Below, one piece after another: positions 59,317-64,000 of a stretch of 64,000 nucleotides of DNA (its first letter is position 1; every line of letters starts with the position of its first letter). A program made the position numbers and the translations under genes. A model generated the notes under the pieces. It worked only from the letters and a program-made list of their open reading frames with translations. It was not told the origin of the DNA and searched no databases. The DNA comes from Variovorax sp. Root411 (GTDB lineage Bacteria > Pseudomonadota > Gammaproteobacteria > Burkholderiales > Burkholderiaceae_C). The stretch covers positions 125,928 through 189,927 of the forward strand of contig NZ_LMDW01000001.1 of assembly GCF_001425205.1 (NCBI RefSeq), in the 5' to 3' direction.

Positions 59317-59354
59317 TCTGTTTTTTTTGGCCCGACTGGTCCACACTCGGCCTC

Positions 59355-59543
59355 ATGACGAATCTCATGCGCGCGGTGCGCGCCGTTCTGTGGAGTTTCA
59401 TCGGGCTGGGTGGCCGCCGCGCCGACGCCGACAAGCGGACGGCACAGGTCGGCATCCTGCCGCTGATCGGCGTGGCGCTGGTGATGGTGCTGCTGCTGAT
59501 CGCGGGGTTGCTCGCGTTGGCGCATTACGCTGCCGGCACATGA
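59355..59543 (+). CDS. DUF2970 small membrane protein
   Basis: A 62-residue protein with one C-terminal membrane helix (GILPLIGVALVMVLLLIAGL) and the DUF2970 block AVRAVLWSFIGLGGR at its N-terminus. The family is typical of betaproteobacteria and has no known function. I start it at ATG 59355 because the domain begins there. Its stop overlaps the start of the cytochrome gene (ATGA), so the two are coupled. Confidence 0.78.
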   Translation: MTNLMRAVRAVLWSFIGLGGRRADADKRTAQVGILPLIGVALVMVLLLIAGLLALAHYAAGT

Positions 59544-60256
59544 AGCTGCGCATTCGCTTCGCTGCCATCGGGCTGATGCTGTTCGCCACGCAGGGCATGG
59601 CAGGTGCCGCAACGCCCGCCACGGTGCCCGACACCATCGAGCAGCGCGCGGCTGCCTGCATCGCCTGCCACGGCCGCGAAGGCGCGACCACCAACGCCGG
59701 CTACTTTCCGCGCCTTGCGGGCAAGCCGGCCGGCTACCTGTTCAACCAGCTCGTGAGCTTTCGCGACGGGCGGCGCTTCAACAGCGACATGGCGTACATG
59801 GTGCAGCACCTGTCGGATGCGTACCTGCGCGAGATGGCCGAGTACTTCGCCGGGCTGCAACTGCCTTACCCGCCCATCGCCACCACCAGCGACGCGACGC
59901 CCGAGCAGCTGCAGCGCGGCCGCCAGCTCGTGCACGAAGGCGATGCGGTGCGCGGCGTGCCCGCCTGCGTGCAGTGCCATGGCGCGGCCCTCACCGGTGT
60001 GCAGCCGGCCATTCCGGGGCTGCTGGGGCTGCCGCGGCTGTACGTGTCGTCGCAGCTCGGCGCATGGCTCACGAGCGAGCGGCATGCGCTGCCGCCCGAC
60101 TGCATGGCCGACATCGGCCGGCGCATGTCCACCGCCGACATCAACGCCGTCGCGAGCTGGCTTGCGGTGCAGCCGATGCCGGCCGACACGAAGCCCGCGG
60201 CCTCGCTGCCCGCGCCGCTGCCCGTGAACTGCGGCGGCATGCCGAAGTCGAAGTGA
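59540..60256 (+). CDS. diheme cytochrome c (c4-like)
   Basis: A 238-residue periplasmic electron carrier. It has a signal peptide (cut near MAGAAT), a first heme site CIACH (Cys40-His44) and a second CVQCH (Cys143-His147), in two similar cytochrome c domains. Methionine ligands are likely in the MAYM and MADIGRRM regions. It is followed 13 bp later by a triheme cytochrome gene. Confidence 0.9.
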   Translation: MKLRIRFAAIGLMLFATQGMAGAATPATVPDTIEQRAAACIACHGREGATTNAGYFPRLAGKPAGYLFNQLVSFRDGRRFNSDMAYMVQHLSDAYLREMAEYFAGLQLPYPPIATTSDATPEQLQRGRQLVHEGDAVRGVPACVQCHGAALTGVQPAIPGLLGLPRLYVSSQLGAWLTSERHALPPDCMADIGRRMSTADINAVASWLAVQPMPADTKPAASLPAPLPVNCGGMPKSK

Positions 60257-60269
60257 CGGGGCCGCGATC

Positions 60270-61553
60270 ATGAAGCTGCGACACCTGGGCTGGACGCTGC
60301 TGACGCTGATCGTGCTGGGGGCCGCGGCAGCAGGCGGCATCGTCGCGATGAACCTGCGCGGCGAAGACCCGCTGCCCACGCAGGCCGAAGCCTTCGCGGC
60401 CACGCCGCAGCTGATCGAGCGCGGGCGCTATCTCGCATTGGCCGGCAACTGCGCGGGCTGCCACACCACACGCGGCGGCCAGTCCTATGCGGGCGGGCTG
60501 CCTCTCGAGACGCCCTTCGGCACCATCTATTCGAGCAACCTCACGCCCGACGGCAAGAGCGGCATCGGCAGCTGGAGCAGCGCGCACTTCTGGCGCGCGA
60601 TGCACAACGGCCGCAGCAAGGAGGGGCGGCTGCTGTACCCGGCGTTTCCGTATCCCAACTTCACGCAGGTGACGCGCGAGGATTCGGATGCGATCTACGC
60701 CTACCTGCGCAGCCTGCCGCCCGCGCCGGAGCCCAACAGGGCGCACCTGCTGCGCTTCCCCTACGACACGCAGGCGGCGCTGGCCGTGTGGCGTGCGCTG
60801 TCGTTCAAGCCCGAGCCCTTCGTGGCCAATGCCGGCAAGCCCGCTGAATGGAACCGGGGCGCGTACCTGGTCAACGGCCTCGGCCATTGCATTGCGTGCC
60901 ACGGCAGCCGCAACTCGCTCGGCGCGACGGAAACAAGGCTCGGCCTTTCGGGCGGCCTGATCGCCGTCGAGAACTGGTATGCGCCCTCGCTCAACGACCC
61001 GCGCGAAGCCGGCGTGGCCGACTGGCCCGCGGCCGACGTGGTGTCGCTGCTCAAGAGCGGCGTCGCGCCGCGCGGCTCGGTGATGGGTCCGATGGCCGAC
61101 GTGGTGTTCCGCAGCACGCAGTACCTGAGCGACGCCGACCTCACGGCCATGGCGAGCTACCTGAAGGACCTGCCCGATGCACCGAAGCCCGAGGCTGCGG
61201 CCATCGCGAAGACCCCGATCCGCCGCGACGCCGCCACGATGACGCGCGGCGCGAAGATCTACGACCAGGGCTGTGCCTACTGCCATGGCGACCAGGGGCA
61301 GGGCGCGGTCGGCGCCTATCCGCCGCTCGCCGGCAACCGCGCCGTCAACATGGCGCGGCCCACCAACCTGATCCAGGTGGTCGCGCACGGCGGTTTCCTG
61401 CCCTCGACGCCGGGCAATCCGCGCCCCTACGGCATGCCTCCGTTCGGGCAGACGCTGGATGCCGCCGAGGTCGCGGCCGTGCTCACCTATGTGCGCGGCT
61501 CGTGGGGCAACGACAGCGCGCCCGTCACGCAGCTCGACACGATGCGGCGCTGA
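60270..61553 (+). CDS. triheme cytochrome c, dehydrogenase-subunit type
   Basis: A 427-residue membrane-anchored cytochrome: an N-terminal hydrophobic helix (residues 8-28), then heme sites CAGCH (61-65), CIACH (207-211) and CAYCH (335-339). The layout matches the cytochrome subunits of sorbitol, gluconate and alcohol dehydrogenases, which pass electrons to ubiquinone or an oxidase. No flavin or PQQ dehydrogenase gene lies next to it, so its partner is encoded elsewhere or it serves another donor. The 3' end faces the lipoxygenase gene. Confidence 0.88.
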   Translation: MKLRHLGWTLLTLIVLGAAAAGGIVAMNLRGEDPLPTQAEAFAATPQLIERGRYLALAGNCAGCHTTRGGQSYAGGLPLETPFGTIYSSNLTPDGKSGIGSWSSAHFWRAMHNGRSKEGRLLYPAFPYPNFTQVTREDSDAIYAYLRSLPPAPEPNRAHLLRFPYDTQAALAVWRALSFKPEPFVANAGKPAEWNRGAYLVNGLGHCIACHGSRNSLGATETRLGLSGGLIAVENWYAPSLNDPREAGVADWPAADVVSLLKSGVAPRGSVMGPMADVVFRSTQYLSDADLTAMASYLKDLPDAPKPEAAAIAKTPIRRDAATMTRGAKIYDQGCAYCHGDQGQGAVGAYPPLAGNRAVNMARPTNLIQVVAHGGFLPSTPGNPRPYGMPPFGQTLDAAEVAAVLTYVRGSWGNDSAPVTQLDTMRR

Positions 61554-61569
61554 GCCGTCCGTCTTCCGC

Positions 61570-63579
61570 TCAGATGTTCGTGCTCGAGGGAATGCGGCTC
61601 GGCAGCAGGTGCTCGTAGGGCCGCGTGCGCGTGGCGTTGCGCTGGCGGATGGTGGCCTCGATGCCGGCCAGCGCATTGCGGAAGCGCTCCAGCGGACCGC
61701 CCTGTCCGGCGATGGCCGGGTCGATCAGCACCGGCAGGTGCGGGAACACGTTGTCCTTGTACTCGCCCAGCGGCCGGTAGTACACGCCGCCGAGGATGTG
61801 GAACAGCAGGATCTGTTCCTGCGCCGCCAGCCGCGACGGCAGCATCTGGGACCAGCTCGCTTCGCTCTGCCCCGCATTGCCCGTCGGTGCCGGCATGCCG
61901 CCCGTGCCCGCGCTGAAGGGCGCATACGTCATCACCGAGTACTGCGGAAAGTTCACCGCCGCATGCTGCGCGCTGGCGTTGAAGATGATCGCCGTCAGCA
62001 CGTCGACGAGCTGACCGCGTGTGGTGATGGGGCGGAAGCCGTGCACCTTGCCGCTGGTCGCGAGCTCGGTGGCCCAGGCCTTGAGCTCGTAGTCGCCGGT
62101 CACGTCGCCGTCGCTCAGGTAGTAGGTGGCCACGTAGTCGCCGACCCATTGCGCGATGGCGTTCCACACCAGCAGTCCGTCGTCGCGGTACGGGTAGTCG
62201 GGCAGCGCCGCCGTGTCGTCCACGCCGCGCGTGCGCAGGTCGTTGGGCAGCATCATGCGGTCCTGGAAGTCGTAGGCCAGCCGGTCGCGGCCGCACGCGC
62301 TCTGCAACGTCTCGATGGGCGCGGCGAGGATCACGTCGCCCGTGGTCAGCGGCGCCATGATGATCAGCGTCGCGGCCTCGTTGATGAACATCGCGCCCTC
62401 GAGGTGCGGCGACAGCAGCCGGCTCAGCGGATGCGCGGTCGCGAACTGTCGCTGCGTGGCCATCGCGAAGGCCTCCGACATCAGGTGCGTGCGGCCCAGG
62501 TGCACGAACATCTCGTGATAGTTGAAGTCCGCCACCTGCACGGCGGTCTTCGCCGATTGCCAGGCCCACCAGGCCTCGGCGTTGGCGGTGTCGTCCACGC
62601 GCAGGAAGATCGGGGCGAGGGTCGGGTCCTGTCCGCACTGGATCGCGACCGGCACCAGCGAGCGGCCGGTCTTCGGCCGTGCGAACAGCGCGATGGGCGC
62701 ATGGATGTAGCCCGTGCCCGTGAGCGGCTTGGCCTGCGGGCCGGCCGGCGCCATGTCGCCCAGGCCTTCGTAGTCGAGGATGTAGAGGCGGCCCGACGCG
62801 GCCGCATCGGCGAGGCTGTCGCCGGCGCCCATCACCTGGTGGTACTGCGCGTCGCTCAACGGGAACTTGGCCGGCAGCGCCGTCGCCCGCTGGATCAGCG
62901 TCGGGTTGGGGCCGGCCACGCGCATGGCCGCGAACAGGTCGTTGTCATGCAGCAGCTGCGAGATGGCCGGCTTCTCGATAGTGACGAACAGTGCGTCGTA
63001 CTGCGCCACCGTCTTCGGTCCGTTCAATGCGCCCAGCGGGCCTTGCGAGAGCAGGTCGTGATGGATCTGCCTGAGCTGCGTGCCGATGTCGCCCGCCGTG
63101 CTGGTGAGAGTGGCCAGCAGGTTCAACACCGTCGCGGGCAGCGTGAGCAATCCACCGTTGGCGGCCAGCAACTGGCCGAAGCTGGCCTGCAGCCCTGCGA
63201 GGCGCATGCGCAGGTTGTCGAGCGACTGCAGGCTGCCCGAGGCCAGCGCGCTGGTGGCGAACGAGGCCGCGAAATTGGTGACGGCTTCGACCGCCTTCGA
63301 GAGGGTCGCGAGCTGGTGTTCGAGCGCCGGCAGTTCGCCCGGTGGCACCACCGCGCCCATCGGCACGCCGGCCAGGTTGATGTGCGATTCGGTCCAGAGG
63401 TAGGTCGTCTGACGGCCCACCAGTTCGAGCCGCCGCAGCGTGGCGCTGATCGGGTCGATCTTCTGTGGCAGCGTGGGCTTGGGCACCGGCAAGGCCGCCG
63501 AGGCGGTGGAAGGCCTGCCGGCCAGCAGGCCCAGGCCGCCCGCCGAGGCCGACCATTTGAGGATGTCTCTGCGCTTCAT
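61570..63579 (-). CDS. Tat-exported lipoxygenase-family protein
   Basis: A 669-residue protein. The N-terminus MKRRDILKWSASAGGLGLLA is a Tat-type signal, so the folded enzyme is exported. Lipoxygenase iron ligands are present: His360 and His365 (HLGRTH), His539 and Asn543 (QHAAVNF) and the C-terminal carboxylate of Ile669. Lipoxygenases oxygenate polyunsaturated fatty acids, which most bacteria do not make, so the substrate may come from a host or the environment. The start is ATG at 63579 before the signal; a longer upstream frame is spurious. A palindrome lies 59-78 bases upstream. Confidence 0.9.
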   Translation of the reverse strand: MKRRDILKWSASAGGLGLLAGRPSTASAALPVPKPTLPQKIDPISATLRRLELVGRQTTYLWTESHINLAGVPMGAVVPPGELPALEHQLATLSKAVEAVTNFAASFATSALASGSLQSLDNLRMRLAGLQASFGQLLAANGGLLTLPATVLNLLATLTSTAGDIGTQLRQIHHDLLSQGPLGALNGPKTVAQYDALFVTIEKPAISQLLHDNDLFAAMRVAGPNPTLIQRATALPAKFPLSDAQYHQVMGAGDSLADAAASGRLYILDYEGLGDMAPAGPQAKPLTGTGYIHAPIALFARPKTGRSLVPVAIQCGQDPTLAPIFLRVDDTANAEAWWAWQSAKTAVQVADFNYHEMFVHLGRTHLMSEAFAMATQRQFATAHPLSRLLSPHLEGAMFINEAATLIIMAPLTTGDVILAAPIETLQSACGRDRLAYDFQDRMMLPNDLRTRGVDDTAALPDYPYRDDGLLVWNAIAQWVGDYVATYYLSDGDVTGDYELKAWATELATSGKVHGFRPITTRGQLVDVLTAIIFNASAQHAAVNFPQYSVMTYAPFSAGTGGMPAPTGNAGQSEASWSQMLPSRLAAQEQILLFHILGGVYYRPLGEYKDNVFPHLPVLIDPAIAGQGGPLERFRNALAGIEATIRQRNATRTRPYEHLLPSRIPSSTNI

Positions 63580-63637
63580 CGGGGCGTTCCCTGTTGTAGT
63601 GAGTCTGCGGGAAGGCCGACGAGGGGCTCGGCCACTG

Positions 63638-63657
63638 AATAGAACGCTCGTTCTATT
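63638..63657. promoter_or_regulatory. 20-bp palindrome, TetR-type operator candidate
   Basis: AATAGAACG-CT-CGTTCTATT, perfect 9-bp arms, upstream of the lipoxygenase gene. The form GAACG..CGTTC is typical of TetR-family operators. The TetR gene itself is not in the window. Confidence 0.6.
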
Positions 63658-63770
63658 TGGTGGGCGGATTCTGCGGAGGGGCTCTGGCGTTGGCAATGAG
63701 GGTTGGTGCCTAGGCCAGAGGCGCGCTCCCGGTGCTATCGCGGGCGCTGGGGTCCGCAGATCGCGCGGGT

Positions 63771-64000
63771 TCAGGGCTCGTTGCTGATGCCGCTGCTGAC
63801 GTGCCCGGCAGGCACGTGCCGCGAGGCCGCGTCGACGTGGCCGGTCTGGTCGTCGAAGAAGAAGTCGGGCTCGAACTCGCGCAGGAATTCGCCCTTGGGC
63901 AGGCCGCCGAGGAACATGGCCTCGTCGACGCGGATGTTCCACTTCATCAGCGTGCGAATGGCGCGCTCGTGCGCCGGCGCGCTGCGCGCGGTAACGAGCG
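63771..64000 (-). CDS. 5'-nucleotidase (cytosolic IA-like), C-terminal part, cut by window end
   Basis: The frame is open through the right edge and ends with TGA at 63771-63773. The visible 76 residues read VTARSAPAHERAIRTL, then VDEAMFLGGLPKGEFL and DFFFDDQTGHV. This matches the end of the cytosolic 5'-nucleotidase (NT5C1A-like, PF06189) family, a HAD-type fold with the Asp pair in FFDDQ. The N-terminus is outside the window. Confidence 0.8.
   Translation of the reverse strand, partial: LVTARSAPAHERAIRTLMKWNIRVDEAMFLGGLPKGEFLREFEPDFFFDDQTGHVDAASRHVPAGHVSSGISNEP

Overview
The window is GC-rich, almost fully coding DNA from a betaproteobacterium of the Burkholderiales. The gene content best fits Comamonadaceae, and Variovorax or a close relative is my best guess. 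The signs are the paired cyanophycin synthetases with their ABC transporter and DUF1854 partner, a GbpR/ChvE-type sugar locus, a DUF2970 protein, and intergenic palindromic repeats of a kind I associate with this family. The taxonomic call is an inference from content, not from a marker gene. I see no rRNA, tRNA, CRISPR array or intact insertion sequence.

Left part (1-20 kb): a cut-off alpha/beta hydrolase, a hemerythrin-like protein, catalase-peroxidase KatG with an OxyR-like half site, an AhpD-like protein, a PutA proline catabolic enzyme without the N-terminal DNA-binding domain, a secreted hydrolase, an XRE-cupin regulator coupled to a GNAT acetyltransferase broken by an in-frame TAG, and a divergent EamA exporter/LysR pair. 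A compound palindromic repeat follows. Next comes a tightly coupled three-gene operon led by a 1583-residue protein that joins an N-terminal hairpin-type region, a CapA-like metallophosphatase domain and a MurF-like ligase domain. This is the most unusual gene in the window.

Middle (19-28 kb): an IS66 scar, a branched-chain keto acid dehydrogenase operon (E1 alpha, E1 beta, E2, no E3), and then a stretch containing several gene remnants around a PAP2 phosphatase and an MltB-type transglycosylase. From 27 to 44 kb lies a large pentose locus: lactonase, sugar dehydrogenase, GbpR-like regulator, aldehyde dehydrogenase, a ChvE-MmsA-MmsB importer placed inside a YtfQ/R/T-YjfF importer, L-arabinonate dehydratase and a 2-keto-3-deoxypentonate dehydratase. 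Together these form a complete non-phosphorylative route from L-arabinose (possibly also D-xylose) to 2-oxoglutarate. A LysR/SDR pair closes it.

Right part (44-64 kb): a small conserved protein behind a good Pho-box match, two tandem secreted cysteine proteins, and the cyanophycin cluster (cphA1, a degenerate second synthetase, an ABC exporter with an extra N-terminal domain, DUF1854). Then come QueC, an SbmA/BacA-like ABC protein, an MFS carrier, a MocR regulator with DUF2970 and two cytochrome c genes opposite it, a Tat-exported lipoxygenase behind a perfect 9-bp-arm palindrome, and the end of a 5'-nucleotidase gene cut by the window edge.
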